Assembly: GCF_016613415.1 (NCBI RefSeq)
Contig: NZ_JACWCT010000071.1
Span: 1 to 51,822 of the forward strand
DNA from: Methylobacterium ajmalii
GTDB lineage: Bacteria > Pseudomonadota > Alphaproteobacteria > Rhizobiales > Beijerinckiaceae
Direction: 5' to 3'
DNA length: 51,822 nt
Shown: positions 1 through 9,004 of the stretch, piece by piece
How the letters are laid out: the number at the start of each line of letters is the position of its first letter
Numbering within the stretch: the stretch's first letter is position 1
The notes under the pieces: model-generated
What the model saw: only the letters and a program-made list of their open reading frames with translations
Databases searched by the model: none
What the model was told of the DNA's origin: nothing
Translations under genes and position numbers: made by a program

Positions 1-510
1 CCGCTCGCGCGGGCGCTCGACCCCGCGGGGGCGGCGGCCGAGGGCGGAGAGGGTCGGCAACTGGGCCGGGGCGGGCGCGGCGGGCGGGACCGGCTCGGAG
101 AGCGCCGCCGGGTCGGCGAGGGCCGCTGCATCGGCAGCCAGGAGGGCGGCCTCCAGGGGATAGAGCCCGCGGATCATCTTGAGCGCCTCGAACAGGCGCC
201 CGGCCGCCACCAGGGCGTCGGCCGAGGCCAGCCCCTCGCGCAGGGCCGGCTCGCCGGTGGCGGCCAGCAGCCCGTCCCGGATGCCGTCGTAGAGCGCCCG
301 CGCGGCCTGGGCCTTGGCGGGCTCGATCAAGAGGGTCTGCGCCGCGAAGTAGAGCTGGCGCAGCGGCGTCGTCGCCTCCTCGGCCTGGAGGACGTGGCTC
401 TCCAGCAGGAAGGTGGCGTCGTTCATGAGCTCGATCGCCACCTTCCGGTCGACCCGCAGCACGGCGCCGTTGATGTAGATCCGTTCCCCGGCTCGCAGCG
501 ACAGGCGCAT
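1..510 (-). CDS. flbT: Flagellin biosynthesis regulator FlbT (partial, 3' end outside window)
   Basis: FlbT is a post-transcriptional regulator that binds the 5' leader of flagellin mRNA in alphaproteobacteria, usually working with FlaF. The ATG is at 508-510 and 170 codons stay open to the left edge. The N-terminus ([20 protein letters not shown]) and the following [20 protein letters not shown] segment are typical of FlbT. Eight bases separate it from the flaF stop, so the two are surely co-transcribed. After about residue 140 the protein becomes Pro/Ala-rich and still has no stop, so it is longer than the usual 130-150 residues. Identity is secure; the C-terminus is not visible. Confidence 0.93.
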   Translation of the reverse strand, partial: MRLSLRAGERIYINGAVLRVDRKVAIELMNDATFLLESHVLQAEEATTPLRQLYFAAQTLLIEPAKAQAARALYDGIRDGLLAATGEPALREGLASADALVAAGRLFEALKMIRGLYPLEAALLAADAAALADPAALSEPVPPAAPAPAQLPTLSALGRRPRGVERPRER

Positions 511-518
511 GGTGCGGC

Positions 519-866
519 TCACCGCAGCCCGTCGCGGATCGAGGTGTTCACCTCAATCAGCGCCGCGAGGCTGCGCTCGGGCGAGCGCAGAACCTCGCCG
601 GCCTCCTGCATCGTCCAGGCGCCGATCTGCACCAGGTCGGCGCGCAGGGAGGCGGGCAGGGCGTTCTCGGGCTCGAGCAGGTCGGCGATCAGGACGTTCC
701 AGAGCTCCTGCACGAAACCGACGGCCGCGGTCCGCTCCGGGCCGGACAGGCCGCGGGCCTCCACGTCGCGCAGGAGGGTGAGGGCCCGGTCGAAGGCGGC
801 GCGCTCGCGGTCGCGGCCGACCTCCGGGGCGTCCTCCAGGATCTCGGAATAGGAAAAGCGGTACAT
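519..866 (-). CDS. flaF: Flagellar biosynthesis regulator FlaF
   Basis: This 115-residue protein belongs to the FlaF family, which promotes flagellin production and secretion and opposes FlbT in alphaproteobacteria. The start MYRFSYSEI and the central segment with [10 protein letters not shown] are characteristic of the family, and the length is normal. It sits between flgL (59 bases upstream) and flbT (8 bases downstream) on the same strand, the standard Rhizobiales order. No unusual features are seen. Confidence 0.93.
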   Translation of the reverse strand: MYRFSYSEILEDAPEVGRDRERAAFDRALTLLRDVEARGLSGPERTAAVGFVQELWNVLIADLLEPENALPASLRADLVQIGAWTMQEAGEVLRSPERSLAALIEVNTSIRDGLR

Positions 867-925
867 CGAGCCGATGCCTCGTATGTGTCAGCGCGTGTGG
901 TCGGCGTGGCGCGGCGGGGGGCGCG

Positions 926-1966
926 CTACGAGATGTATTTCAGCAGGGACAGGCCCTGGAGCTGCGCGGTCAGCGAGTACGACATCTGAAGCTGGGTCGT
1001 CGCGGCGTTGAGCCGGGTCTTGGCCTCGGCCGGGTCCACGGCCTCCAGGCCGGCGATCTCCTTGGTGACGAGGGCCGACTGCGCGTCGAGCCGGGCGTTG
1101 GCGTCGGTGATCCGGGCCTGGGCGCGGCCGAGATCGGCCTGGAGCGACACCAGCCCGGCGCTGCCCTTGCTCAGGAGGCTCATCGCCCGGTTGGAGACGA
1201 CCGCCTGGGCCTCGGCCGAGAGGCCGGTCATGCCGAGCGACGACACCAGGGCGGCCTCGGCGAGCTGGCGGAACGCCGTCTCGTTGGCGCCGACCGAGGT
1301 GGTGACGGTCTCGGTGAGGGAGATCCGGCTGGTGATGGCGGTCGAGGAGGCCTGCGACCAGGTCGTGCCCCAGTTCGGGTCGGCGAACTGCGCCGCGACC
1401 GTGCCCTCGAGGAAGCCCTGGATCTGCGCGGCCGTCAGGTCCGCGGTCCGGGCATCCGACGGCGGGAAGCCGAAGGCGCTCTGGAACGCCGCGACCGCGT
1501 TGGTCTTGGCGGCCGCCGCCGCGCCGTCGCGGATCGGGCTCGCGCCCGTGTTGGTGCCGGAGAACAGCGACTGGCCGTTCGAGGTGGCATTGAGGAGGCC
1601 GGTCAGCGTCGCCAGGGTGTCGTCGGCCGAGGCCGCCATCGCGGCGACGCGCTGGTCGGCGGGCAGCCCGGTCAGGGTGGCGAGCCGGGCGTCGGCCGCC
1701 TTCTGCATCTGCTGCAGGTTGGCCTGGCTCGCGTTGATGCGAGAGGCGGTGAGACCGTTGCCGTCCTTGAGGGCGGCGATCTCCGCCGCGCTCTGGCGCA
1801 GGGAGAGGCTGCGGCCGACCTGGCCGCCGATCGCGAGGCCGACATCGGCGTAGCGTCCGTCGGCGATCTCCTTGGTGGCGTTCGCGATCTCGGCCTGGAG
1901 CCGCCCCGACGCGCTGCGGGGGAGGTTCCACAGGCTGAGGCTGGAGATGTAGCTCGTGGTCATCAT
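926..1966 (-). CDS. flgL: Flagellar hook-filament junction protein FlgL
   Basis: FlgL (HAP3) is the second junction protein between hook and filament. It is exported by the flagellar type III system and is related to flagellin at both ends. The 346-residue protein has a flagellin-like N-terminal helix rich in Ala, Ser and Asn (residues 1-140, with SRINASQANLQQMQKAADAR) and a C-terminal helix ending in LQMSYSLTAQLQGLSLLKYIS. The tandem M-M start leaves one residue of uncertainty. It lies 40 bases after flgK on the same strand. Confidence 0.93.
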   Translation of the reverse strand: MMTTSYISSLSLWNLPRSASGRLQAEIANATKEIADGRYADVGLAIGGQVGRSLSLRQSAAEIAALKDGNGLTASRINASQANLQQMQKAADARLATLTGLPADQRVAAMAASADDTLATLTGLLNATSNGQSLFSGTNTGASPIRDGAAAAAKTNAVAAFQSAFGFPPSDARTADLTAAQIQGFLEGTVAAQFADPNWGTTWSQASSTAITSRISLTETVTTSVGANETAFRQLAEAALVSSLGMTGLSAEAQAVVSNRAMSLLSKGSAGLVSLQADLGRAQARITDANARLDAQSALVTKEIAGLEAVDPAEAKTRLNAATTQLQMSYSLTAQLQGLSLLKYIS

Positions 1967-2006
1967 GACTGGCAGGGCTCTGTCTCTGGATCGCCGCGAA
2001 ACCGCC

Positions 2007-3464
2007 TCACCGCACCGCGGCGAAGAGGGTCTTCAGCAGGTCGTCCACCATGGTCAGGATCTTGGCCGAGGCGGTGTAGGAGCGTTGGAGCTGCAGGATC
2101 TGCGCGGTCTCGTCGTCGCCGTTGACGCCGGCGACGTTCGACAGGGCCTCGGTGGCCCGGCCGAGCAGGGTCTTCTGGTAGTCGGCGTCGTTCGACGCGG
2201 CCTTGCGGCTCGCCTCGAGCCAGCCGGCGGAATCGGCCGCGAAGCCCGCGAGCGTCGCGGTCTCGCGCAGGGACGGGCCGGGATCGAAGCTGCGCGCCGC
2301 GGAAAGCCCGCCGGTGAGCGCGCGCAGGCGCCCGGCATAGCTCGCATCGGTCGAGGGGTTGGCCCGGTAGCCGCTGCCGTTCATGCCGCCATCGCGCAGG
2401 AGCGTGACGTCGCCGCCGGCCTGCGGGTCGACCGCGGCGTTGAGGGCGATGCGGCTCGCCAGCCCCGTCTGAGAGGCCGGCAACGCACCGCCGGACACGG
2501 CGGTGAACAGGCCGGCCATCGGACCGACATAGGCCGGCGGGCTGCGGGTATCGGCCTCCTGGAACGTGTCGACGAGCGCTCCCGCGATGGCGTCGAGCTG
2601 GCCCTGGTAGGCGACGGCCGTCTCGTCGCGCAGGGCCGCGAAGCCGGCGAGCTTGCCGCTGGCGATCCGCATCGGCGAGGTGGCGCCGGTGACCGGAACC
2701 CCGTCGACCATGACGGCCGCCCCCTGCGTGCCCGCCGGGAAGCCGGCGCGCGGCGAAAAGCTCACCGTGCGGGCGCCGCGCTCGTAGAGCGGCACGCCGC
2801 TGTCGGTGTAGATCGCCATGTCGCCGCCCGACCGGTCGGAGACGGTGATGCCGACCTCCTCGGAGAGCTGCGCCAGGACCCGGTCGCGCGCGTCGAGGCT
2901 GTCGCTGATGTCCTGGCCCGCGGCGGTGCCGCGCATCACCGCCCGGTTGGCGGTCTCGAACTGGCCGAGCAGGTCGTTGATCCGCGAGACCGAGTCCGCC
3001 ATGCCCTGGTCGGCCTGGGACCGGACCTGCTCCACGGCCGAGGCCGCCGCGTTGAGGCTCGCCGCGAGGTCGCGGGCGCTCTCGACCGCGGCCCGGGCGA
3101 GGTTGGCGTCGTCCGGGCGGTTGGCGGCGGCCTGCAGCGCCGCGTTGAGGGTGCCGAGCCGGGCGGCCGGCGAGCCGGCCTCGCTGGTGTCGCCCACCGT
3201 CTTCGACAGGGCGGTGATGCCGTCGAGGAGGGCCTGGCGCTCGGCGGCGCCCGAGGACGCCGCGAGCTTGCGCATGAACAGGGCCGCGTCGCTCGCCCGG
3301 GTGACGACGACGGTGGTCCCGCCGACCCCGCTCACCAGGCTGACGACCTTGCGCGAGTAGCCGGGATCGTTCGCCCCCGCGGTGTTGCGCGCGGAGGCGG
3401 CGATCTGGCTCGACGTCGCGAGGAGCGCCGATCGTGCCGAGTCGAGTGCGAGCGAGAGGCCCAT
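2007..3464 (-). CDS. flgK: Flagellar hook-associated protein FlgK
   Basis: FlgK (HAP1) joins the hook to FlgL and the filament. The 485-residue product begins MGLSLALDSARSALLATSSQ and carries the rod/hook N-terminal signature around residues 28-45 (ARNTAGANDPGYSRKVV). The C-terminus ends in the expected amphipathic helix (LQLQRSYTASAKILTMVDDL). It lies 26 bases after flgE, within the flgE-flgK-flgL-flaF-flbT run. Length and ends match the alphaproteobacterial family, so I see no truncation. Confidence 0.94.
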   Translation of the reverse strand: MGLSLALDSARSALLATSSQIAASARNTAGANDPGYSRKVVSLVSGVGGTTVVVTRASDAALFMRKLAASSGAAERQALLDGITALSKTVGDTSEAGSPAARLGTLNAALQAAANRPDDANLARAAVESARDLAASLNAAASAVEQVRSQADQGMADSVSRINDLLGQFETANRAVMRGTAAGQDISDSLDARDRVLAQLSEEVGITVSDRSGGDMAIYTDSGVPLYERGARTVSFSPRAGFPAGTQGAAVMVDGVPVTGATSPMRIASGKLAGFAALRDETAVAYQGQLDAIAGALVDTFQEADTRSPPAYVGPMAGLFTAVSGGALPASQTGLASRIALNAAVDPQAGGDVTLLRDGGMNGSGYRANPSTDASYAGRLRALTGGLSAARSFDPGPSLRETATLAGFAADSAGWLEASRKAASNDADYQKTLLGRATEALSNVAGVNGDDETAQILQLQRSYTASAKILTMVDDLLKTLFAAVR

Positions 3465-3490
3465 CTGTCAGCTCCCGGTGGCCGTGACGG

Positions 3491-4747
3491 CTACCGCTTC
3501 AGGTTCATCAGGGTGTCGAGCATCTCGTTGCCGGTCGTGAACACCTTGGAGTTGGCGGTGTAGACCGACTGCGACTCGATCATCGCGGTCAGCTCGGTGC
3601 TGACGTCGACGTTCGACTGCTCGAGGGCGCCGGACTTGATGCCGCCGCGGCCGTTCTGGTTGGCGAAGCCGACCTGGATGTCGCCGGAATCGACGCTGAC
3701 CTGGTAGACGTTGCCGGAGCGCGGCTGGAGGTTGTCCGGGCTCTTCACGGTGGCGAGCGGCACCTTGAAGGCGGCCAGCCGCGTGCCGTCCTCGAAGGAG
3801 GCGTAGACGGTGCCGTCGGCGCCGAACTCGGTGCCGGTCACCGCCGCCGGCGCCTTGCCGTCGGCCTTGCCGTCGATGCTGTAGTCGCCGGCGAGCTGGT
3901 TCAGGCCCGAGAAGTCGAGGGTGATGTTTTCGCCGGCGCCGCCCGGGGCGGTGTTGAGGGTGATCGACTTGGCGGTGCCGGTGCCGGCATTCGCGAGCCG
4001 GCCCTGCGCGTCGAAGCTGAGCGTCGCGGTGCCGAGCTGGCCGGCGGCCGGCAGGGCCGGGGTGGAGCCGGCCGGGGTCGGGTTGGCGGCGGCGTTGTAG
4101 ATCGAGGCGGTCCAGGTGCCGCCGGTGTTCTTCGACAGGTAGACGTCGAGGGTCTGGCTCTTGCCGAGCTTGTCGTAGGTCACGAGCGAGTACTTCTTGG
4201 CGTACTGGCCGCCGGGCGTCACGGCGCCGTCAAGCGGCAGCTTGCCCGACAGGCTGGCCTCGGTGGTCGGGGTCGCCCGGGTGCTGACCGAGGCGAGGTT
4301 GATCGGCACCATGTCGGTGACGCTGTTGAGCGTCGGGTTGGGCTCGCCGTCGAGCAGGCTGTAGCCCATCAGGGTCATGCCGGCGGCGTTGGTGAAGTTG
4401 CCGGTGACGCCGTCGACCTTGAAGTTGCCGGCCCGGGTCAGGTAGGGCGCGCCGGACGGGTCCTTGACGACGAAGAAGCCGTTGCCGTTGATCGCGAGGT
4501 CGGACTTCGAGGTCGTGGCGTTGAGGGTGCCGCCCTCGGTCACCGACCGGCGCACCTTGGTCTCAACCGAGCCCGAGTTGTAGTTGCCGCCGGCGCTGTC
4601 GGCGATCAGCAGCGACGAGAACTCCGCCGAGCTGCGCTTGTAGCCCGTCGTGCCGGAATTCTGGATGTTCTCCGCCACCGTCGAGATGCGGTTCGACTGG
4701 GCGTTCATGCCGGAGACGCCGGAGCGGAGCACGCCGATGAGACTCAT
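3491..4747 (-). CDS. flgE: Flagellar hook protein FlgE
   Basis: FlgE polymerises into the flagellar hook. The 418-residue protein has the rod/hook N-terminal motif (GVSGMNAQSNRISTVAENIQ, residues 11-30, followed by NSGTTGYKR), a central FlgE D2 region with YSLVTYDKLGKSQTLDVYLS, and the C-terminal SQSVYTANSKVFTTGNEMLD helix. A GAGGT Shine-Dalgarno lies just upstream of the ATG. It probably begins a transcription unit of its own, because 179 non-coding bases separate it from fliI. Confidence 0.95.
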   Translation of the reverse strand: MSLIGVLRSGVSGMNAQSNRISTVAENIQNSGTTGYKRSSAEFSSLLIADSAGGNYNSGSVETKVRRSVTEGGTLNATTSKSDLAINGNGFFVVKDPSGAPYLTRAGNFKVDGVTGNFTNAAGMTLMGYSLLDGEPNPTLNSVTDMVPINLASVSTRATPTTEASLSGKLPLDGAVTPGGQYAKKYSLVTYDKLGKSQTLDVYLSKNTGGTWTASIYNAAANPTPAGSTPALPAAGQLGTATLSFDAQGRLANAGTGTAKSITLNTAPGGAGENITLDFSGLNQLAGDYSIDGKADGKAPAAVTGTEFGADGTVYASFEDGTRLAAFKVPLATVKSPDNLQPRSGNVYQVSVDSGDIQVGFANQNGRGGIKSGALEQSNVDVSTELTAMIESQSVYTANSKVFTTGNEMLDTLMNLKR

Positions 4748-4926
4748 TGCGGGACCTCGTTCGTCAGGATGCGGGGCCGGACTTGCCGGGCAGCGGGGTT
4801 CTGGTGGTCGGGCGCGGGCGGACGGGCCGCCTGCGGCAGGGTTTCGGCCGGAATAGACCCGCGCAGGCTTGCGCGGGGCTTGGAGGGGAGCGCCACGAGG
4901 CGCGGGAGCCGGGTTGCCATCGCGCG
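4748..4926 (-). promoter_or_regulatory. fliI-flgE intergenic region with hairpin
   Basis: This 179-base gap lies between the fliI stop and the flgE start. An 8-bp perfect stem (4858-4865 with 4870-4877, 4-base loop) could end or attenuate the upstream transcript, although no T-run follows it. The flgE promoter should lie between this hairpin and 4748. I looked for a sigma-54 GG-N10-GC element and found no convincing one. The regulatory role is inferred from position. Confidence 0.3.
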
Positions 4927-6255
4927 TCAGCCCCGCAGCGACTGGGCGAGCTCGAGGAACGCGTCCTGGCTCGCGGGCTGGGACGGGTCCTGGCGCAGGG
5001 CGTCGTAGATCCGCGGCACGAGGCCGATCGCCTGGTCGAGCTCCGGGTCGGTCCCGGCGCGGTAGCCGCCCATCAGGCGCAGGTCGCGGGTCTCCTCGAA
5101 CCGGGCCATCATCGCCCGGAGCTTGCGGATCAGGTCGCGCTGCTCGGGCGTCCAGACCTCGGTGGCGAGCCGCGAGATCGAGCCGAGGAGGTCGACCGCC
5201 GGGTAGCGGCCCTGCTCGGCGATGGCCCGGTCGAGGACGACGTGGCCGTCGAGCGTGCCGCGGATGCTGTCGGCGACGGGATCGTTGTGGTCGTCGCCGT
5301 CGACCAGCACCGAGAACACCCCCGTGATGGTGCCGCGGCCCTCCAGCCCCGGGCCCGCCCGCTCGAGCAGGCGCGGCAGGTCGGAGAAGACGCTCGGCGG
5401 ATAGCCGCGGGCCACCGCCGGCTCGCCGGCCGCCAGCGCCACGTCGCGGGCGGCGTGGGCGTAGCGGGTCACCGAATCGACGATGAGCAGCACCGATTCG
5501 CCGCGGTCGCGGAAGGATTCGGCCACCGCCAGCGCCACCTTCGGCGCCTGGCGGCGCATCATCGGGCTCTCGTCGCCGGTCGAGACCACCACGACGGCAC
5601 GGGCACGGCTCGGCGCCAGCGCGCCCTCCAGGAACTCGCGCACCTCGCGCCCGCGCTCGCCCACCAGGGCGACCACGACGCTGTCGAAGCCGGTGGCGCC
5701 GGCCAGCATGGCGAGCAGCGTCGACTTGCCGACGCCGGAACCGGCGAAGATGCCGATGCGCTGGCCGGCGCAGAGAGGGGTGAAGAGGTCGAGCGCCCGG
5801 ACGCCGGTGCGCAGGGGCGCGCGCACCCGGGCGCGGCCGAGGGCCGCCGGCGGGTCGGCGTCGAGGGGGCTGGCGCGCTCGCCGTGGACGAGGGGGCCTG
5901 CTCCGTCGACCGGGCGCCCGAGGGCGTCGATGACCCGGCCCTTCCAGCTCGGGTCGGGCCGCAGCTCCGCCGGGCCGAGGCGGCGGGCGAGCGTGCCGAT
6001 CCCGGCCTCGATCCGGCTCTCGTAGGCCTTCAGCGTCGCGCCCTCGGCATCGACCCGGACGATCTCGCCGACCTGCTCGCGGCCGCCGGCCTCGAAGGCC
6101 ATGCGGTCGCCCAGGCGCACGAAGGGCGAGACGCCGCCGATCCGGCAGGCACTGGCGGTGACCTCGCGGATCGGGCCGCCGATCCGCACCAGCGCGCCGT
6201 CCTGGCGGGCGGCCGCCATCGTCTCGGCGAGGCGCGCGAGCGGATCGGCCGCCAT
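4927..6255 (-). CDS. fliI: Flagellum-specific ATPase FliI
   Basis: FliI is the F1-beta-like ATPase of the flagellar type III export apparatus and acts with FliH and FliJ at the base of the basal body. The 442-residue protein has a Walker A loop AGSGVGKST at about 171-179, then VVVALVGERGREVREFLEG, and a Walker B region LLIVDSVTRYA near 245-255. The start overlaps nothing and lies one base after the flgF stop, so it is the last gene of DUF1217-flgF-fliI. All catalytic motifs are intact. Confidence 0.95.
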   Translation of the reverse strand: MAADPLARLAETMAAARQDGALVRIGGPIREVTASACRIGGVSPFVRLGDRMAFEAGGREQVGEIVRVDAEGATLKAYESRIEAGIGTLARRLGPAELRPDPSWKGRVIDALGRPVDGAGPLVHGERASPLDADPPAALGRARVRAPLRTGVRALDLFTPLCAGQRIGIFAGSGVGKSTLLAMLAGATGFDSVVVALVGERGREVREFLEGALAPSRARAVVVVSTGDESPMMRRQAPKVALAVAESFRDRGESVLLIVDSVTRYAHAARDVALAAGEPAVARGYPPSVFSDLPRLLERAGPGLEGRGTITGVFSVLVDGDDHNDPVADSIRGTLDGHVVLDRAIAEQGRYPAVDLLGSISRLATEVWTPEQRDLIRKLRAMMARFEETRDLRLMGGYRAGTDPELDQAIGLVPRIYDALRQDPSQPASQDAFLELAQSLRG

Positions 6256-6256
6256 C

Positions 6257-6985
6257 CTAGCTGCCCTGCGGCGAGAGCGACTTCACGGCGCTCTGGAGGG
6301 AGGATTCGGCCTCCGCGGTCGCGGTGGCGGCGCTCTCGAAGGCGCGCTGGATGGTGATGAGCTTCGTCATCTCCATGATCGGGTTGACGTTCGAGCCCTC
6401 GACGTAGCCCTGGACCACCCCGATGCCGGTGAAGTCCTGGACCGGGCGCGCCGGCAGGCTGGAGGTCACGGCGTTGCCGGGCGCCCGGGTCAGCGTCGCC
6501 TTCTTGTCGAGGATGAAGACGCCCAGCGCCCCGACCTGGTTGGTACCCTGGAAGATGCTGCCGTCGCGGCCGATCGTCGGGGGGCCTTGCTGCGGATCGA
6601 GGAGCAGCGGCGAGCCGCCCGGATCGAGCACCGGCTGTCCGGTGAGGCTGCGCAGCTGGCCGGTAGCGTCCATCGTCAGGCGCCCGTCGCGGGTATAGGC
6701 GGGGCCGGACTGGCCGCCGATGGCGAGCCAGGCATCGCCCTGCAGCGCGACGTCGAGGGGCGAGTCGGTCTTCGAGATCGGGCCGGAGGCCCGCGACAGG
6801 TAGGTGTCGCCGGAATTGACGAAGGCCACCGCACCCTTGGTCGCCTGGGCGAGGAGCGCCGAGAACTTCGTCTCCTCGGCCCGGTAGCCCGCCGTCGACA
6901 TGTTGGCGACGTTGTTGGCGGTGGTGGTCAGGCGCTTGTCGAGGGCGACCTGGGCCGACAGGTTGACGTAGAGGCTGTTCTGCAT
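6257..6985 (-). CDS. flgF: Flagellar basal-body rod protein FlgF
   Basis: FlgF is a proximal rod protein. The 242-residue product has the N-terminal rod signature (residues 18-35, RLTTTANNVANMSTAGYR) and the C-terminal FlgG/FlgF-type motif SNVNPIMEMTKLITIQRAFE. It is shorter than FlgG and lacks the FlgG-specific insertion, so FlgF is the better call. It lies 7 bases after the DUF1217 gene and one base before fliI, indicating tight translational coupling. Confidence 0.92.
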   Translation of the reverse strand: MQNSLYVNLSAQVALDKRLTTTANNVANMSTAGYRAEETKFSALLAQATKGAVAFVNSGDTYLSRASGPISKTDSPLDVALQGDAWLAIGGQSGPAYTRDGRLTMDATGQLRSLTGQPVLDPGGSPLLLDPQQGPPTIGRDGSIFQGTNQVGALGVFILDKKATLTRAPGNAVTSSLPARPVQDFTGIGVVQGYVEGSNVNPIMEMTKLITIQRAFESAATATAEAESSLQSAVKSLSPQGS

Positions 6986-6992
6986 CGCCGCC

Positions 6993-8219
6993 TCACCCCT
7001 GGCCGTTGCTGAACAGCGCCAGGATCGGGTCCGTGGCGGTGTTGTTCTGCGCGTCCCAGATCGCCGCGAAGCGGCGGGCGAAGGCCTCGACCTTGGCCGG
7101 GTCCTGGAAGCTCGCGAAGTCGACCTTCGAGGAGATGAGCTTGGCCCGCACCGTCAGGGCGTCGGTGGTGGTGGCGCTGCTCGTCGCCGGCAGGCCGATC
7201 ACCGTGTTGACGACCTGGGTCAGGGCGGGGTCGCTCAGGATGTCGTAGCCGCTGTTGAGGCCCGGCGCCTTGCGGGCGAAGTAGAGGGCGAGGCGCACGC
7301 CGGTATCCTGGGCGCCGGCATCCGCTTCGAGGCTCTGCTGCAGGTAGGCGTCGACCACCGCCTGGACATTGGCGCCAGGCGGCAGGTCGGTGCCGTTGCC
7401 GATGTCGACCGCATTCTGGCCGGCGCCGGACAGAGGCGCGTTGGTGACGCTCAGGGTGCGGACCTTGCCGCCCGCGGCGTAGATCGTGTCGGCGTTGACG
7501 CCGTCGCCGCCCGGCGCCCCGTCGAAGCCGTAATCGGTGTAGTCGGTGGTCTCGAAGAACAGGTTGCCGTTGACGCCGATGCCGACCTGCACCTTGCCCA
7601 TCAGCCCGTCGGCGCCCGAGGCGCCGATCTGGGCGCTGATCGCCTGGCCGAGCTCGGTCGGGGTGACGTTGGCGAGGTCGGCGACCTTGCCGGCGAGGGC
7701 GGCTCGGTTGAGCACGATGGTGGCGGACTTCGTCGTTCCCGCATCGACCTGGGACGAGAGCGTGAAGCGCGCCTCGTTGGTGCCGGAGAAGTCGTAGGTC
7801 GTGGCGAGCGCGCCCGGCAGGGAGAGCCGGGCGGCGACCGCCGGGACCGGCGCCTGGCCTTCCTTCAACACCCCGTCGATGCCGGCCGCCGAGGGGCCGG
7901 GCGCGAAGTCGAAGGCCTTGGCGAAGGCGACGTAGCGGTCGTCGGCCAGACGGTTGGCGAAGGCAGCGGAGGAATCCGTGCCCTCGGTCAGGACCTTGCG
8001 CATGAACGCCTTGGCGTAGCCCATGTCCTCGAGGCCGAAGGCCTTGACGGCGTAGTTGTAGAGGCGGGTATCGGCCATGAAGTCGTCGATCGACTTCACC
8101 TTGCCGATGTTGGCCTGGTAATAGGCGGTGTCGCGGGCCACGATCGGCTCCGCGCCCTTGCGCTGCAGCGAGGTCGCGAGATTTCGCGACAGCAGCATGT
8201 AGCTCGTGAGAGTCGTCAC
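6993..8219 (-). CDS. DUF1217 flagellum-associated protein
   Basis: The 408-residue protein matches the DUF1217 family in style, including the LSRNLATSL start and the recurring short helices around DRYVAFAKAFDF. In Sinorhizobium and relatives a DUF1217 gene sits immediately before flgF-fliI, as it does here. The family has no established biochemical role. There is no signal peptide or membrane segment, which suits a protein exported through, or acting beside, the flagellar type III system. It is the first gene of its unit. Family and neighbourhood are confident; function is unknown. Confidence 0.8.
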   Translation of the reverse strand: MTTLTSYMLLSRNLATSLQRKGAEPIVARDTAYYQANIGKVKSIDDFMADTRLYNYAVKAFGLEDMGYAKAFMRKVLTEGTDSSAAFANRLADDRYVAFAKAFDFAPGPSAAGIDGVLKEGQAPVPAVAARLSLPGALATTYDFSGTNEARFTLSSQVDAGTTKSATIVLNRAALAGKVADLANVTPTELGQAISAQIGASGADGLMGKVQVGIGVNGNLFFETTDYTDYGFDGAPGGDGVNADTIYAAGGKVRTLSVTNAPLSGAGQNAVDIGNGTDLPPGANVQAVVDAYLQQSLEADAGAQDTGVRLALYFARKAPGLNSGYDILSDPALTQVVNTVIGLPATSSATTTDALTVRAKLISSKVDFASFQDPAKVEAFARRFAAIWDAQNNTATDPILALFSNGQG

Positions 8220-8276
8220 GGATCAGCTCTCCGGCCCGTCGGCCCGGTGGGCGGGGTGCCTGGCCGCAGCGGCACG

Positions 8277-8325
8277 AAGCCCCGATGAGGCCTCCGCTCT
8301 AGGCGGACACGCTTGCTCGGGGCTT
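8277..8325. repeat. Hairpin between the DUF1217 gene and the upstream membrane-protein gene
   Basis: A nine-base arm AAGCCCCGA (8277-8285) pairs with TCGGGGCTT (8317-8325), and a second stem TCCGC/GCGGA (8293-8297 with 8303-8307) nests inside it. It lies downstream of the minus-strand gene ending at 8357 and upstream of the flagellar DUF1217 gene. It could therefore be a terminator or a leader structure. No T-run follows on the minus strand. Confidence 0.4.
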
Positions 8326-8356
8326 GCCACCCGGCCGAAGGCTCGCCGCGCCGCGC

Positions 8357-9004
8357 TCACAGCGGGGTCGGTCCGATGATGGTCTCGGTGGTGATGACGA
8401 TCCAGCCGGCGCCGGTGCTGCGGATCGACAGCACCCGGCCGCCCCCCGGCAGCACCGAGCCGACGGCGATCTGGTGGAGGCCGTCGCGCCCTTCCACCAC
8501 GGCCTGGCCGGCGCCGGCTCGGCGCAGGACGAAGCCGGATTGCGGCGGTGCCGCCGGCACGACGAGGCCCGGGCCCTGGGCCGGGGCGGCGGGGGAGGAC
8601 GGTGTCGGCGGGGCGTCCGGCAGCGAGCCGGTGATCACCGGGTCGAGGTCGATCTCGGGCTGGGCGGCGGGCGTCGCGATCCGCCGCCAGGTGAACGGCC
8701 CGGCGCTCGCCGGCAGCACCTCGCGCACGTCGTAGGGCCGCGTCGGCTGGGACAGGGTGTAGCCGGCAAAGCCCGTCGCGGTGAGCGCCAGCAGGATGGC
8801 GGCGCCGAACACGCCCCGCTCGGTCGCGGCCTCCCGGGCCCGGCGGCGGGCGATCAGGCCCGCGATCGGGCTCGGCGGCGCGGGACGCTCGAGCGCCGGA
8901 CGCCTAGGAGCGGCCCCTTTGGGAGCGGCCCCTTTGGGAGCGGCCCCTTTGGGAGCACCCCCGGTGGGGGCGGGACGCTGGGATGTGGCCGGGGCTGCGG
9001 GCAT
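8357..9004 (-). CDS. Single-pass membrane protein with PKGAA repeats, function unknown
   Basis: This 215-residue protein has a Pro/Ala-rich cytoplasmic N-terminus containing PKGAA three times (about residues 17-32), then a basic stretch (RRRAREAATE) and one membrane segment at about residues 66-84. A Pro-rich linker follows, and a compact C-terminal domain (about 155-215) contains LRRAGAGQAVVEGRDGL and ends with TTETIIGPTPL. That last part resembles the small periplasmic domain of PilP/GspC-type assembly proteins in layout, but I cannot prove the relation. It lies upstream of the flagellar block with a 137-base gap, so a motility role is possible but unproven. Confidence 0.6.
   Translation of the reverse strand: MPAAPATSQRPAPTGGAPKGAAPKGAAPKGAAPRRPALERPAPPSPIAGLIARRRAREAATERGVFGAAILLALTATGFAGYTLSQPTRPYDVREVLPASAGPFTWRRIATPAAQPEIDLDPVITGSLPDAPPTPSSPAAPAQGPGLVVPAAPPQSGFVLRRAGAGQAVVEGRDGLHQIAVGSVLPGGGRVLSIRSTGAGWIVITTETIIGPTPL
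8907..8951 (+). repeat. Three tandem 15-bp units encoding PKGAA
   Basis: The unit ggagcggcccctttg is repeated exactly three times (8907-8921, 8922-8936, 8937-8951), and a degenerate fourth start follows. The units are inside the minus-strand membrane-protein gene, in frame, and each adds five residues. Identical repeats of this kind can change copy number by slippage without breaking the frame. Confidence 0.9.

Noticed and set aside
4748..4926. Sigma-54 promoter for flgE
   Set aside because: No GG-N10-GC element with acceptable flanks was found on the minus strand.
8907..8951. CRISPR-like repeats
   Set aside because: The 15-bp units are directly adjacent without spacers and encode an in-frame peptide repeat.
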